64,000 nucleotides of DNA from Epiperipatus broadwayi (GCA_028023455.1 JAQFVV010006309.1:1630511-1694510); one strand, 5' to 3'; shown: positions 46,401 through 59,675, counted from the first letter of the stretch. Numbers and translations are program-made. The notes: a model not told the origin generated them from the sequence alone.

Positions 46401-46599
46401 AATGAGTAGAATAATATAAACAAAAACATCATATTATATATTATTCTGTATATTATTACTAGCAATCAAATGTATTTGAAAAGTTTAAATAAAGTTTGAA
46501 TGCTTAAAAAATATTGGATAATGGAAATAGCTCAGCATATAATACAAATATAATGCCAACACAAGAGACTTCATACAAAAATAAGTCTTATTTAAATAA

Positions 46600-46705
46600 A
46601 ACAGGCAAAAACTCACTATACATATTGCCTCACTACAAGCTAGTACATATATATAATAGTATGTATAATAGTAATACATATAGTGAGTTTTTGCCTGTTT
46701 TAATA
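46600..46705. repeat. Hairpin with 28-bp near-perfect arms
   Basis: TAAAACAGGCAAAAACTCAC at about 46599 is the reverse complement of GTGAGTTTTTGCCTGTTTTA ending at 46702. The loop of about 50 bases contains TA-rich sequence. No core motif inside. Family unknown. Confidence 0.85.
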
Positions 46706-46839
46706 ACAGTTATAAGCAAGCATAAGAAATGGTGATCATGTGATGATCTTATTTAAATAATTAACAATCAAATAATGGTGTCAAAAAAAGTAGGCTATGT
46801 TAGATTTGGAATAAAATTTTTATCTATATATGTAATATG

Positions 46840-47375
46840 TAAGGATTTGTGATAGAATGGAAGTACATCTATATTATATGTCTTGGATTAAGATCTGAAC
46901 TAAGTAAAAGCAATATTTTTCTCAGGTTGTCGTTAAATTTAGAATTTTTATTTCAGATAACTGACTTAAATCAATGCAACTATGGAAAAGTGTTTGATAA
47001 ATGGATATCTAGCTATTTTTAGCTGGAGAATAAACAAGAATGAATTTTTTTTACTACACACTTCCTGGAATTTGACCTTCTTCACTATTTCTCTATGAAA
47101 AGCTGTTTGGGAAATCTTTGTTGTCTAGTGGGTTGTTTAAAGACTGTTTTATTTTTTATCTTATAAATAATAAACAATTACCTTGCCATTATTTATAATA
47201 TATTAAAAATATATTTTGAATGCTATTTGTCATTACCATAATATATATAAAACAGTCCTAAGTCTCATTAGAAAATCTGTCAGACAAACATATGTCATAT
47301 GACAATTTGGACTACTTATTTAAGTTATAATAGTAGTTAGTAAGATTCAAAATGAAATATAATTTAAATTTAGTA
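46840..47375. other. Non-coding spacer
   Basis: Short AT-rich spacer without recognised features. Confidence 0.4.
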
Positions 47376-47379
47376 TTGT

Positions 47380-47830
47380 CTACAATCATAAGGGTATTTG
47401 CATTGCTTACTACAAATAGTCTTAGTATGTTTATAATATATAATACATTTTGATTTACAAGTATCAATGTTTTTATACTTACAACTTTGATACTAACCAT
47501 TTCAGATAAAAAACTCATCATTTATTAAACTAGAGATTTTCTCTAACCCAGATATACATTTTAAACGTAAATTAATTTGGGCTATGGATAATCTCAGTCT
47601 AATAATGTTAATAATAATCATTAATTTATTTTTTGAAGTGGTTAGGATCAAAGTTGTAAGTGCAGAAATGTTTGTCACTTGTAAAACAATGTATAATACT
47701 TTGATATTGGCAAATACTGAACAAATGATGAAGATATGTGTAAGAAGTTATGACCTGGGTGAAAGGAAAAATGCTGGCTCAGCATAAAATGCATCATGAA
47801 GGTCAATGGCTTTATTAATATGTTCCAAAA
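47380..47830. mobile_element. Degenerate palindromic element, HHR-1 related
   Basis: Minus-strand TGAAATGGTTAGTATCAAAG (from 47505) matches plus-strand TGAAGTGGTTAGGATCAAAG (47635), and the arms continue outward (TTGTAAGT, AAACATT.., CTTGTAAA). The right arm then resembles HHR-1 arms (ATGTGTAAGAAGTTATGACC, GCTGGCTCAGCATAAAATGC), with the hammerhead core itself replaced. An old copy with no intact ribozyme. Confidence 0.5.
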
Positions 47831-47879
47831 ATGTGTGGTAGAATGGAAATTTTAAGTATATCTAAGTATATTTGTAATA

Positions 47880-48860
47880 TTAATAATTGCAAAAACATTG
47901 AAAATAAGTTAGGAATGCTAAAATTTACTCCTAATTTATTATAATATTTTTAGTGCAGTTATTAATGTTTTTTTATATTAAATATAAAATGTATTGATAA
48001 TCACATATTCATAAAATTTTTGAAATGAAATCTTTGCCTTACATAGTGGGTGTTCAATGTGACTTAAAAAGTTTAAGCCCTATTCAAGAAGAGCAGTCAC
48101 ATAATAATATATTCACATTTTAAGAATACTATATAAATACATTTATATACAAACTAGATCTCTATCACAGCTGAGAGGTTATGTTGTAGCTGTGTTGTGA
48201 ACTCATCCTAACTCAGCAGAAGCTTTTTCTCAAATAATAGACATCAAAATCAGATTTAACTTATAATAAAACTAATCAATGGCATAGCAATAAAAGGAAA
48301 TAAATATTCAATGGCATAAACATGCCAATTAGTTTTCAGTAAGAAAAGAGATCTCATTATATATGGAAGTCCATTTGAGAGGACATCAAACAGTAATACT
48401 GCATTCTCCATAATATAGATATGCTCAAACATAGCTACAGTTGTCATCTTACTTTCACATGAGATTAGCCACCCATAGGTTAGAAATATCAGGTTTCTAA
48501 AAAGAGGCCACAGCATTTATGCCAAACATTAACTATACCAGTTTGCAAATTTCAATAACCGTAATTGAGGTGAATCATTATATCTAAATATTGTATACAT
48601 TCTATGTATAAAATAAGATATATATTTAGTATTATAAGTACATTTTATAAATATTTATATATTTAGAGTTGTGTGCTCTTCTTAAGTGACCAGAAATATT
48701 ACTTCCGGTCTTGATACAGTAGAAACATAATAATTTATATCATGTATGAGAGATCAATATGCTTGTTTAACATTGAATAGCAGTTAATCACAAAAATTAA
48801 ATCTGCATTAGTAAACTTAAAATTTGCTCCTAATTTGTTGCTTGTAAGAGGAATATGGAT
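47880..48860. other. Non-coding spacer
   Basis: AT-rich, no recognised gene. The 86-codon minus frame at 48256-48516 shows no domain. Confidence 0.4.
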
Positions 48861-48869
48861 AGCTGAAGA

Positions 48870-49110
48870 AGTGGAGGATGTAGAAGATTGAAATCTGCCT
48901 ATTAAGTTTGAAGATTTGCTATCTTAATAATTGAGCACTGATTATATATATGTGGTTGAGGGGGGGGTTGATGATCTGGACCAATTGATATTGGAGATCA
49001 TTTATATTTTTCACATGTATATGGTAATCTGTATCAATTGTATAAGATGCAGTGGAAAAATGTAGGAATCTTGAAAGTCTGTGTTCAAATATCTTAATTA
49101 CCAAGTTCAC
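48870..49110 (+). mobile_element. HHR-1 element remnant, right arm
   Basis: GAAGATTTGCTATCTTAATA, GAGCACTGATTATATATATG, GATGATCTGGACCAATTGAT, then ATTGGAGATCATTTATA and GAAAGTCTGTGTTCAAATA match the right arm of the 45.5 kb copy. The ribozyme core from CTGATGA through GAAA is deleted, joining both sides of stem I directly. Confidence 0.75.
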
Positions 49111-49184
49111 TAGAGACAATATATTTGTATTTAAATAATAATTTGTTTGGATCTATTTAAAAAAATGACTGTTTTTTATTTCTT

Positions 49185-51700
49185 ATGTACCAAATGCAGA
49201 TAATTCAGGTTTATGCCCCAACAAGTTCTCATAGTGATGAAGTAATAGAAGATTTTTATATGGATGTACAAAAGGCTTTTGATCAGAGTAAACAACATTT
49301 TAAAATTGTTATGGGAGTCTTAATGCTAAAATTGTAAACAAATGAAAGTTGAAAGTGCTGTAGGTAATTTTGATTATGGTAATAGAAATGAGAGAGGACA
49401 TAGACTTATGGAGTTTGCAGAAAAAGAAAAACTTTATATTATGGAATTCTTTTTTTGAAAAAAATGTTAAAAGGAAATGGACATGGAAGCATCCAAATGA
49501 AGGTACAGCAGAATTGGATTATATTTTGACTAACAGAAAATACATATTTCAAGATTGGAATATTCTTAATAAATTTAACACAGGAAGTGATCATCGATTA
49601 GTAAGATGTAAGATACTGTTAATGCAAAACTAGAGAGACAAAAATTATTAAGAAAAACTATATTTACAGTTGATATTCCTAATCTTCAGAAACATTCTAA
49701 TGTATTTAAATTAGAATTTATAAATCGGTTTCAAGTATTAGTAAATTTTGAACATGATTCAGATTTGAATGAAGCTAATATAAAAATAACTGATACACTT
49801 TTAAAAACTGCAACAAAGATAGCTGGTAGAAAAAAAGAAGCAATTGACCAATAAAATTTCTACTGAGACTAGAGAATTTATGAAGAAAAGAAAGAATATG
49901 AAGATATACAAAAATGATGCATTAAAAAGGATTGAATATCTCAAATTTTGTAAAATGGTGCGGAAAAGAGTTGAAAATGATATAAGAAAGTATAACTGTG
50001 AACTAGCAAGAAAAGCTATAGAAGAGAATAAAAGTCTCAAAAGTGTAAAACAACTTTTTGGTATTGGTAGGAAATTTATATCTGCAATAAGAAAAAAAGA
50101 TGGAATTATTACTGAAAAGAGAGATGGCATCATGAAATGGGTAGAAGATTTCTATCAAGAATTATATAGTAATAAAGAACAAGTACCTCATATATCTATT
50201 ATATCTTCTGGATTGCCCAGAATTTTAAATGAAGAAGTGAGGCATGCAATTAAATTTATGAAGAAAGGAAAAGCTCCAAGTAATGATGGAATTATAATTG
50301 ATATATTAAAAAAAGCAGGTGAAGAAATATAATTTTTTCTAGCAAAGTTATATACCAAATCTCTAAATGATAAAGATGTAAGAGATGATTGGAAGAATGC
50401 AGTACTAATATTAATATTTAAAAAAGATGATAAAGAAGGTATTAGAAATTACAGACCTATCAGCCTTTTATCAGTTTTATACAAAATTTTTACCAAGATA
50501 ATTACATTATTTCTACCAGCCAAGAGAACAAGTTGGATTTAAAAGTGGTTTTGGTATAGTAGATCATGTCCATGTATTGAAAGAAGTTATAGAAAAGACA
50601 AATAAATATGAGTTGCCAATATACTTTGGATTTGTAGATTATGAAAAGGCATTTGATTCTATAAACATTTCTTTAGTGATTAAAGCATTGGATCATTAAG
50701 GTATAGATCCAGGATATTGTCATATTTTAAAGAATATTTATAAAATGCAACAGCAGCAATTAGATTACATAATTGTACTAAGAAAGTCAACATTGAGAAG
50801 GGTGTAAGACAGACTGACTCCATATGTTCAAAACGTTTTACAGCAGTGCTGCAAGAAGTATTTTGTTGTTTAAAATGGGAAGATAAAGGAGTGAAAGTAA
50901 ATGGAGATTATATAAGTCATTTAGATTTTGCAGATGACGTAGTTCTTTTTGCAAATAATGCTTTAGAACTGCAGGAAATGTTGCAGGAGTTATCAGATGA
51001 AAGTAGGACTAAAGATAAATGTTAAAAAGTCTAAAGTAATGTTTAATGGATTTTCTCAAAATATGAAAATAAAGATTGATTATGATGAGTTAAAAGAAAT
51101 TAACAGCTATAAATACCTTGGTCAGATTATTAATACAGATGGAAACATAATGGATGAAATTAATCATAGAAATTAAACTTGGTTGGAGTGCATTTGGTAG
51201 AAATAACTTGATACTAAAAGGAAATATGTCTATGTGTTTGAAAGGGAAGATTTTTAATAAATGTGTTTGACCAGTTGTTACTTATGGATCTGAGACTTGG
51301 ACACTTAATAGAAGAGCAATACAGAGACTTCAGACAACTCAAAGAAGTATGGAGAGATGCATATTGGGAGTAACAAGAAGAAATTGAAAACGCAATATAT
51401 AGATAAGAGAACAAACAGATGTTACTGATCTCATTAAAAAAAATAAAAGACTGAAGTGGAGTTGGCTGGACTTACTGCTAGAAGAGATGATAATAGATGG
51501 ACAATTGAAATCTTAAACGGGATTACAATAGATTTTTGTAAAAGACTCAGAAAGAGACCATATATGAGATGGATGGATGAAATAAAAAATAATGCAGGGG
51601 TGATATGGAGAAGAGAAGCTAAAGATCGGAGAATATGGATTAAACTTGGAGAGATCATCATCCTGCAGTTGATTGATAATGGTTGATGGTGATTAAATAA
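49185..51700 (+). mobile_element. APE-type LINE, degenerate copy (third)
   Basis: 5'-truncated at TACCAAATGCAGATAATTCA, inside the endonuclease. It runs collinear with 27420-29960 to TTGATAATGGTTGATGGTGA at about 51690. It retains endonuclease pieces (RKWTWKHPNEGTAELDYILT, 49465; GSDHRLVRCK), the linker (49844-50332), then [31 protein letters not shown] (50630), [10 protein letters not shown] (50925) and a C-terminal [14 protein letters not shown] (51470). Many frameshifts and stops, including loss of about 30 bp near 50510. About 90% identical to copy 2 by eye. Confidence 0.92.
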
Positions 51701-52550
51701 ACAAATTTTGATTTAGTTTGCCCCATTTTAAATGCTTTTGATTCATCTGCAATGACACCCTTTGCATTTAAGGTTTCTTATTTGACTTGGAAAGCATTTA
51801 GCTATAGAATTTATTTCATTAAATATTCTTTGCTCTTTGAATAACCTTTTAAAGAATGGTAAATAAACAAAGCTGATTAGAATTATTTCTTAATTGCATC
51901 TTGGGGAAAAAAGTTGTTGCTAAATATCTTAACGTAAACATTTAAATAATGATCATAAATAATGTATAGTACCAATATAATTTGCTGAAATTAGTCTATT
52001 CTGTTCATTAGTTTCAAATGCTAATAATGTTAATCAGTTTATAAATAATAGAGGCGGAATCTCTTTTAAAAGTATCATTATCACATAATAATAAGAAAAT
52101 ATTTATTTTAATTAAGCCAATTAAGTCAAAAACATATTTATTTAAATTAAAAGTGAATTTACAATTTTGATTTAGTTGACAATTAGCGTAGAAAAATATA
52201 TTTTAAATAATGGGATATAAACGCTGTTTATAGAAACGGCGGTAATTCTTGGGTTTTCAATATTTGCAACGAATTGATAATATAAATCAGTTGAATTTTT
52301 ATCTTTTCATGTTGATAATAAACAAATAAAAATATACTTTTGGTTTAGAGGTAATATATTGGTGATTGGACTATAAGTTGTGTAGTTAAATCATAGGTAA
52401 AGCAAAAGACAATAAGTGCAAAAACGTATTCTTGCCCTCTATTAAGTATTCTATGTCAAAATAATGACGTAAATGGTGTTTATATGATCACTTAACAACC
52501 ATATCAAATCGATAGCATCTAATAATAATACGGGCATGTCTTTAGATGTA
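51701..52550. other. AT-rich non-coding stretch
   Basis: No recognised repeat or coding frame. Confidence 0.5.
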
Positions 52551-52552
52551 AC

Positions 52553-52620
52553 CCGAAGTAGCTGTTTCATCAACCTTCCCGGTCAACGCATTTGACATAT
52601 GAAAAAAAAAAAAAGTAGTA
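52553..52620 (+). mobile_element. tRNA-SINE 3' fragment
   Basis: GTAGCTGTTTCATCAACCTT, CCCGGTCAACGCATTTGACA, TATG and a 13-base A run match the B-box-to-tail part of the SINE at 14.6 kb (GCTTTGACACAT, A-rich). The head is missing. Confidence 0.5.
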
Positions 52621-53970
52621 ATTATGTACAGGAAAAAGAAAAAAAAATCTTTAAATGTTTTTGTTGTTTTTTTAGTAAAAAAAAAAAAAAGATATTGTGG
52701 TGAAATTGAATAAAATTTCATCAAAAATTTTTAAAAGAAAAAAAAAATGGAGCAAAGCATAATCTTCTTGAAGGATATATCTATGGTATGGATATACTAA
52801 GTTCTCTTTTAGAACACAAATTGGTTGCCTGGACAACGTAGTACTTGAGCATTAACAATAATAGTTTACTATTCGCTAATTATCTTCTTAACAATTTATC
52901 CTAGCATCTCAATTTTAGAGCTGTATCATAAATTCTAACTGATTCCGGTGCATTATATAAAATGGAATTAAAACATTAAGAAAAGAAAGCAATTAAAAAA
53001 AAAATACTAATCTCATATCTAAATATATGTAGTGACGTGACATGAAATTATTTCTCCTTAGATAAAATGGGAAGTTTTTATGCAGGCCATTCTTTAGCCA
53101 ACATAAATATTCACTCCCTCTGAATTATTTTTATACTATTATAAATCTATGTTTTTTCGGTCCATAATTTTTTCCCACTATCTCAATTAGCACTGATATC
53201 TATCTGCTTCTCCTCTACTAATCTATTTTAATAAAATATATTTCATTAATCTCTATTCTTCTATTACCCTATTTTAATAAAATTGTTTCATTAAGTTCAC
53301 TATTCTTTAATTATACATATTCGTAAGGAATAAATAAATTTAATATCCTAGGAATCTGTATTAACCTTTAATAATAACATATGCCTGATAATTATAGACT
53401 TGAGAAAGAGTCTAAGGTAACGGAGTATTCAGATTCTAAACAACAGAGTAGGGTAGTGAATGGTGATTAGTCACCAATATGATTTAGACTTTTAATGTTA
53501 GGTGAAAGCATTGCTAGACATTTTTTGATATAATTAAAATAAAACTTTCCTAACAATTATATTATTATTACTTATTTATTTATTCTAAGAAGCATACATC
53601 TTGTTACAGGTGAGTAAAATAATTAAATGGTTACTACTCAGGAAATAATTTGATACACAAGCACTGGAAGTGATACATTAAATTTTAATCCAAGAACATT
53701 TGCGTATTTGTTATTCTACTATTCTTTAAACTCATATAAAATTTTTGCAGCAGGTGTAATAAACAATCAAAACATTTAAGTCCTCTCTGTAGCAATCATA
53801 ATTATATACATGATGGATCATTATCATTTATTTCACATCTGAGATTTGCAATTTAGAAAGTGTGAGGTGTGTTTATATTAATATCTTACCTGCATTTGCA
53901 ATATCAAATAAAGTTAAGATATGTGGAATGTATTTAATTTTATTTATTTGAAATATAGATGTAAATTTTA
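52621..53970. other. AT-rich non-coding stretch
   Basis: Poly-A tracts at 52677-52690 and 52997-53007. Nothing recognised. Confidence 0.5.
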
Positions 53971-53975
53971 AATTT

Positions 53976-54230
53976 TAAGTTTATAATTGCAGTTTGTAAT
54001 GTTGTAATTGACTATTTATTATTTTGCATTCAGAATATGTTATATTTACTTGTTTAATTAAAGAAGAATTTCAATGTCTGTGGTCAAATTACAATCTTTA
54101 GTATCTATATAAGTATATTAGAATTATTAATAAAAGTGGGATTCCGCCTTTATTGTTAAGGAGGTTGCTTTAACAACAGTTTGAAATTGTATTGATATTG
54201 GGATTGTCTAAGTATTGACTGGTTTTTAAT
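53976..54230. repeat. Single diverged copy of the 353-bp repeat
   Basis: Matches units at 8943-9650: TTGCAGTTTGTAATGTTGTA, TTTATTATTTTGCATTCAGAA, AGTGGGATTCCGCCTTTATT, AAGGAGGTTGC and TGGGATTGTCTAAGTATTGA. The first ~90 bp of the unit are absent. It shows that the repeat is dispersed as well as tandem. Confidence 0.8.
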
Positions 54231-54264
54231 TATATATGTATATAATATTTAAATTAATGTAATT

Positions 54265-54500
54265 ATAAGGGACTTTAACTCGAGCTTCCAAGCTCCCTAC
54301 ATCTATGCAATCTATTTTACACAACTAATATACCTGACCACATACATACATAAAAGATAAATGATGGTTCAGCATTAAATATGTATATTGGAGATCATTT
54401 ATCTTTTATGCATGTATGTGGTCATATGTATCAGTTGTATGAGATAGATTGGATAGATGTAAGAAGCTTGAAAGTTTGAGTTCAAGTTTCTTATAAATAT
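54265..54500. mobile_element. Short palindrome derived from HHR-1
   Basis: ATGACCACATACATACATAA-like left arm (54338-54370) pairs with TTATGCATGTATGTGGTCAT (54397-54415), and outer arms include GAGCTTCCAAGCT against AGAAGCTTGAAAGTTTGAG. The middle reads GGTTCAGCATTAAATATGTA and TATTGGAGATCATTTATC, i.e. stem II to stem I of HHR-1 without its CTGATGA. A deletion derivative. Confidence 0.6.
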
Positions 54501-54504
54501 ATAC

Positions 54505-56865
54505 ATATATTGTAACCTTATGGTTGGGATTGATATTTATCAAGTCCTATTTAAATGATCAATTATATAAAATTTAAAATTTTAATTGGTAATAATTAAA
54601 TAACAACTATTCAATATTAAATAGATATGTTATATCAATGGTGTGTTATCATAATTGATAAATTATATTATAAAATAAGTAAATTTAGTCAATAAATCTG
54701 AGAGTGTTAAAGAATTGAGCTGTTCAAGAGATGTGCTAGGCCCTCTGCTAGATTGTGTATGAGACTTTTTATATGCAATCTGTCAGATGGACTAATTTCA
54801 ATAGTATCAGAATAATAATTTATTAATGTTATAATTAAATTAAAAGTATAGAAATATTTTGGTATTTTATTATTACTAAATAATAATCAAAAAAGACTTA
54901 AAATTATAGCTATTCTAAATTAATCTTTATAATTAATTATCAAGCATATTTTTATTGCAATTTAAAGTAGTTTTGAACAGCTTAATTAGTTATCACTTAT
55001 GCTTAAGGATGGAGAATTATTAATTGTAGGTTAATGTATGCACATTTAATGATTCAATTGATTTTTTAATTTGTACAATAATTCTCTAACATAGAACAAC
55101 TGGAGAAACTAGGAGAGCAGGAGAACAACTAGAAAGAATAGGAGAATTTAAAAACAAAATGGAAGAATTAAATTAACAAAGACTGAGAAACAGAAAAGTA
55201 AAATTGAATTTGAATTGAATTAAAAATGGAATTGAATTGTATTTTAATTCACAACTAATGGATTAGAAACTTCATTTGGCCTTCATACACGAAACACATC
55301 ACTGCTAATTGTAAAGAGTTCATATTTAAAACTGGCAGACATATTGGAAAAAGTGCCAAAATGATAAAGATTTGTAAGCTTGAAATTTCACTTTTATTTT
55401 ATAACTTTTAATTATTATATTTACTGTGTGCATTATAAAAATAATTATGACTTATTCAGGATAGTAAGAAGAAAGAAAAGAAAATTATTTTGTACTTTCC
55501 TTCAGAATGAATTTAAAAATAAGTAGAACTATAATAGATATTTAACATCTTTTATTGCTGTTTTTGAATTTATGAGGCACTTGCGACATGTATAAACTAA
55601 TGTGAAATATATTAAAGTTAACTATAACTATTGCAATTTTATTATGCTATATTAATTTCATTACATGAAGAAAATAAGTTTAAAAAAAAAGAAGAAAAAT
55701 GTTATATTGCAGTTAAATAAAATACAGCAATAACTTATACCTACTTAATAAAACAATATAAATTAAGATACTAAATTATAAAGTTTATAAAATATTTATT
55801 GACTTTTAATATGAGATATTCTCAATATTGCCCTAAAACACATTAAGGCAAAGATGAATACCCATCTTGCAACTTCTGGTTACAAGCAGAATTGATATAT
55901 TTATTAAACTGAGTTGTAGAATCTCATCAAAAGTGAATCAAATATCAACTTAGATTTTGATATAATAATTGTTATATTAAACATATTGTGGATCAGAAGA
56001 CTTCTAATGCATTAATTATTAAATAGTACCATTAGTCAATAAAGTATATGAAACCCATATATATGATGAAAATAAGAATCAATATTTGTCTTCAACTTGT
56101 TTTTAGTTTCCAGAATAACAAAGTGCTGAAGTTAACAGGTGAAACTACAATTGTTTATAGATCCAGCAATGTACTGGAATTACAGTTTAAATTGATAAAA
56201 AAAAATGAATGAAATATATTCCTAAAAGAATATTTATCAATCATACCATGCTGCAGATTTTAAATGTTACAATCAAGATTTCATTCTCTTAGTTTCGCAA
56301 AGAGTAATGTGATACAAAAAGTTTATATAGTGATTTTTATTATCATTAATATTCTATATTTTTGTCTTGTAATTGCAGGTATAAAAACCAATTTGTGTAA
56401 AAAAATAAAACAAATGATAAATGTAAATTTAATCAAATATATATAAAAAAAAGGTAAATTAATCTTATGTGTTGTATTCTTTTCAGGATAAAAGCTACAA
56501 TTGTTGATTAATAATGATAAATGGGTAATATATAGCTTTAGTTAATTTAGATGCATTAAATATATTTTTAATACATAATACTTAACTAATTAATAGCTAA
56601 TGACAGCTATAGTTATAGGTCATTCTCAAATTGATAATGATAGTTATAAATTTTATGTATCAAACAATAATATATTTCATTTTGCTAGTGACTTTATATA
56701 TTCTTGATAATATTAGATTTATCTGTTATCATATAGAATAATTATAATAATAAGTGTATAATATTTTGAAATATCTGGTAGGTCCATGTTGCATCACATC
56801 AGATGAACTGATTCTCTTTCCCAGAGTGATGATATAAATAACCATCATGGGTGAATCATACCCAT
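54505..56865. other. AT-rich non-coding stretch
   Basis: No supported gene. 56093-56153 has an acceptor-like TTGTTTTTAG and a donor-like CAG-GTGAAA 32 bases apart, too little to call an exon. Confidence 0.4.
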
Positions 56866-56874
56866 CAAACTTTG

Positions 56875-57095
56875 AGCAGATTAAGCCCATACTTTTGTAG
56901 GGTATTGATCTAAATTATTAAATAAGGGATTAACCACCTCTTCATTTTTCACACATTTCCCAAAGGTGATCCAGAAGCAACACCAGGATTTCAAAACATG
57001 TGTTGGCATAGTTGTTAAACAAGGCATTGATCACTCCTTCCTTTTTATATTCCCAAAAGTGCTCCAAAAGTGACACTGGGATTACAGACCATATA
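56875..57095. repeat. Two diverged tandem ~115-bp units
   Basis: AGGGTATTGATC...ATTAACCACCTCTTCATTTTTC...TTTCCCAAAGGTGATCCAGAAG...CACCAGGATT is followed by AAGGCATTGATCACTCCTTC...ATTCCCAAAAGTGCTCCAAAAG...CACTGGGATTACAG. An old tandem duplication of unknown type. Confidence 0.55.
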
Positions 57096-57099
57096 CAGT

Positions 57100-59155
57100 C
57101 ACAAGATGACTGTTGTTTAGGTTGTTAGTTTGTTCTTTTTGTCTTAGCTCAACCCCACTATATCTTTGGATAAATCATATGTTTAATTATGTTTCATATT
57201 CCTAAGTTCCAGTGGTTTAGTATCGATAACAGTAGAGTCATTTCTGAAATATGGTATTTGAAAATGTAAATTGTACTTAGCAGTGAACAAAACAATAATA
57301 AAAGATAATATTAGTTAAAAATTATTTTATAGTTGATTGTTATTCAATGACTATCCATTCAAGATGATCCCATATATACCATTAAACTATGTTGTTTATC
57401 ATTTAAATCCAATTTGTTTTAAAATGCTGATATTTTCCCTTAATGTTAAAAGGTTCATGTTATATTGTTCTTTAATTTTAAAAGAGTTCTACAAAGTAAA
57501 ACTGATAATTAAAAGGTAGAAAAATGAGTCTTGGCTTTTAAGCAGTGTTGACTGTTTAATAGCCTAAATAAATGGATTATAATAAGAAGTCAATAGTTCT
57601 CAGCAACATATAGTATTTTAAATTATTATATCTTAAGTATATGTATTGTGTTATTGTGTTATCCTTAACTATTGAACAGATATTTTGAAATATATTGCCT
57701 GTGTTTATTTAAAATGCTTAAGTTTTTAGAATCATGCTATTAATAGATAAGAAAAATATGAAATGTATAGTAAGTTAAATAAACTCAATGTGAATAATAA
57801 ATTTGAGCAATAATAAATTAAAAAGATAATAATTTATTAAAGTATTATATAGATCGTAAGAGATCTTCCCTTAATCATAAAATGTTATAATTAAATCTTG
57901 TTATATGTAAATTTCTGTCACAATTGTCCAAGATTATGTATGTTTTCTTTATTGTATTAGTATATTCATGAAACTTGTAAATAAATTTTGTTTGAAATTA
58001 TATTCAGTTGTCTGTGATCTTATTGCTAATCACTATCCATATCGTTATTGCTATTGCTATCAGCCTATTATTTTTATTGTTGTCATAAAAATCATCATCA
58101 GTCAATATAATAAGATTTTATTGTGTGACAGCATATCAAAATAACTTTTAATGAGCTCTCATACTTAGAGTTGCTTATTGATCAAAACACTGTTGATTTT
58201 AAGCACATGTATTATTTTTAAGTTATTTATTATGCTTTGCCTTGATCTCTTAGGTTTATTCTTATTATTTAATTGATTTATTAGAAATTTTAAGATTTTC
58301 TTTTCTAATTTAAAACTTATAATGTATAATTTAGTGGTCAAATATTTTGTTTTAGTTAAGCTTAGAACCCCCTTGGTTTATTTCATTATTGTCTCGCTGT
58401 TGTTTGACACAATATTAGTTTTATAGTTCAGGATTTTATTCTTCATCATCAACATTGTTACAATAACTCATTCATGTTTTTCTTTTTTTAATTTTTCATC
58501 CTCATTTCATATTAAATCATTATCATAATTGAGTCACCCTTCATTGATCCCTATTCTCTCACCATCTTAATTATTCATCACCCTAACACATTTCCTTTTT
58601 CTTTCCCTCACTCTTAAGTTCATTCATTTTCACTAATTAATTATTATTTGTCATTCATCATCCATTCAATCATCAATATCTTGATACATTTATCACCCAA
58701 CCAGATTATTAACTTTTAGTGGTATAACACCTAGACTTATTTTGTAATATTTTTGCTTTAGATCTTCAAGTTAAGTCAATCAATGTTTAACCTTGGAGAT
58801 TATTATCTTCATGTTCACGTTGTGGCCTCTATTTATTTTTACTCATGCTCATGTTAGCTGAGTCGGTTTCCATATTAGACCCCCATTATTCTTTGATTAT
58901 TGATATTCAAGGTTACAAAGGCCATTCCCTCTCTTTATTACTCAGTTTCTAATATATTTATTATTATTTGTTGATGGTTAAAGTTGATGTAATATAGTAT
59001 AAGGATAAGGATCAATCATATTTTGTGACCTTTCCTTAGATTTATGAATTCATGCTAGCTGAGTTTTACTTCTTTGGATTTTGGTTCATGTCAGAGCTGA
59101 GTCTGTTTTTGATATTTTATATTTATTATTTATTGTTAATGGTTACAATATATAT
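57100..59155. other. AT-rich non-coding stretch, pyrimidine-rich at 58440-58700
   Basis: The plus strand is C/T-rich with ATTCATCA-type short repeats at 58440-58700. GCTGAGT(C/T) recurs at 58856, 59058 and 59097 in a loose ~200-bp periodicity (CATGTTAGCTGAGTCGGTTT, CATGCTAGCTGAGTTTTACT, TCAGAGCTGAGTCTGTTT), hinting at decayed tandem units. No gene. Confidence 0.35.
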
Positions 59156-59204
59156 ATAAACACAGTAATCAGATATATGTAAAGTATAACTTTAAAATTT
59201 TTAT

Positions 59205-59260
59205 CCACTTAGGAGCGTTTTCGACTATCCTTGTAGTCTTTGTCAAAAGGCCAATCTTCC
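59205..59260 (-). ncRNA. Hammerhead-like motif, PLE pair left arm (U3-A8)
   Basis: Minus strand: core TTGACAA (59240-59246), stem II AGACTA-CAAGG-ATAGTC (59223-59239, strong), GAAA (59219-59222), then ACGCTCCTAAG. Core positions 3 and 8 are T and A. Same layout as the PLE at 5.9 kb, different stem sequence. Confidence 0.45.
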
Positions 59261-59629
59261 CACAATTTCATGATGTTAATGTTTACTGCCTACCTGTTGA
59301 ATAAGCCTTGTTTATATTTGTATATTAGCATAGCTTCCTTTATTTTTCTTTTGTTATTATTTTTTTTAATTTGCAATATTTTTACATTATTATATTTGAA
59401 GTTAAAACCATAAATACACGACTTATTACGGTCGTAAAAAATGGATGCTTTTTTTACAACCATAATAAGTTATGTATTTATGGTTTTAACTTCAGTTATA
59501 AATTGAACAAAATAACAACAAAAGGAAAATATAGAAAGCTATGCTAATATGCAAATACAAACAAGACTTAATCAACAGGCAGCAAATGTTAAGATCACGG
59601 AATTGTGGGAAGATTAGCCTTTCAAAGTG

Positions 59630-59675
59630 TTAGTTGACAAAAACTACAAGGATGATCAAAAGTGCTTCTAAGTGG
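59630..59675 (+). ncRNA. Hammerhead-like motif, PLE pair right arm (U3-A8)
   Basis: Stem I TTAG (59630-59633) pairs with CTAA (59668-59671). Core TTGACAA (59634-59640), stem II 59641-59657 (partly decayed), AAAA in place of GAAA, stem III AGTGCT, cleavage base T (59667). The T/A pair at positions 3 and 8 is again kept. Confidence 0.45.

Noticed and set aside
56093-56153. 32-bp microexon between acceptor-like and donor-like sites
   Set aside because: Such pairs occur by chance in AT-rich DNA and no neighbouring exon supports it.
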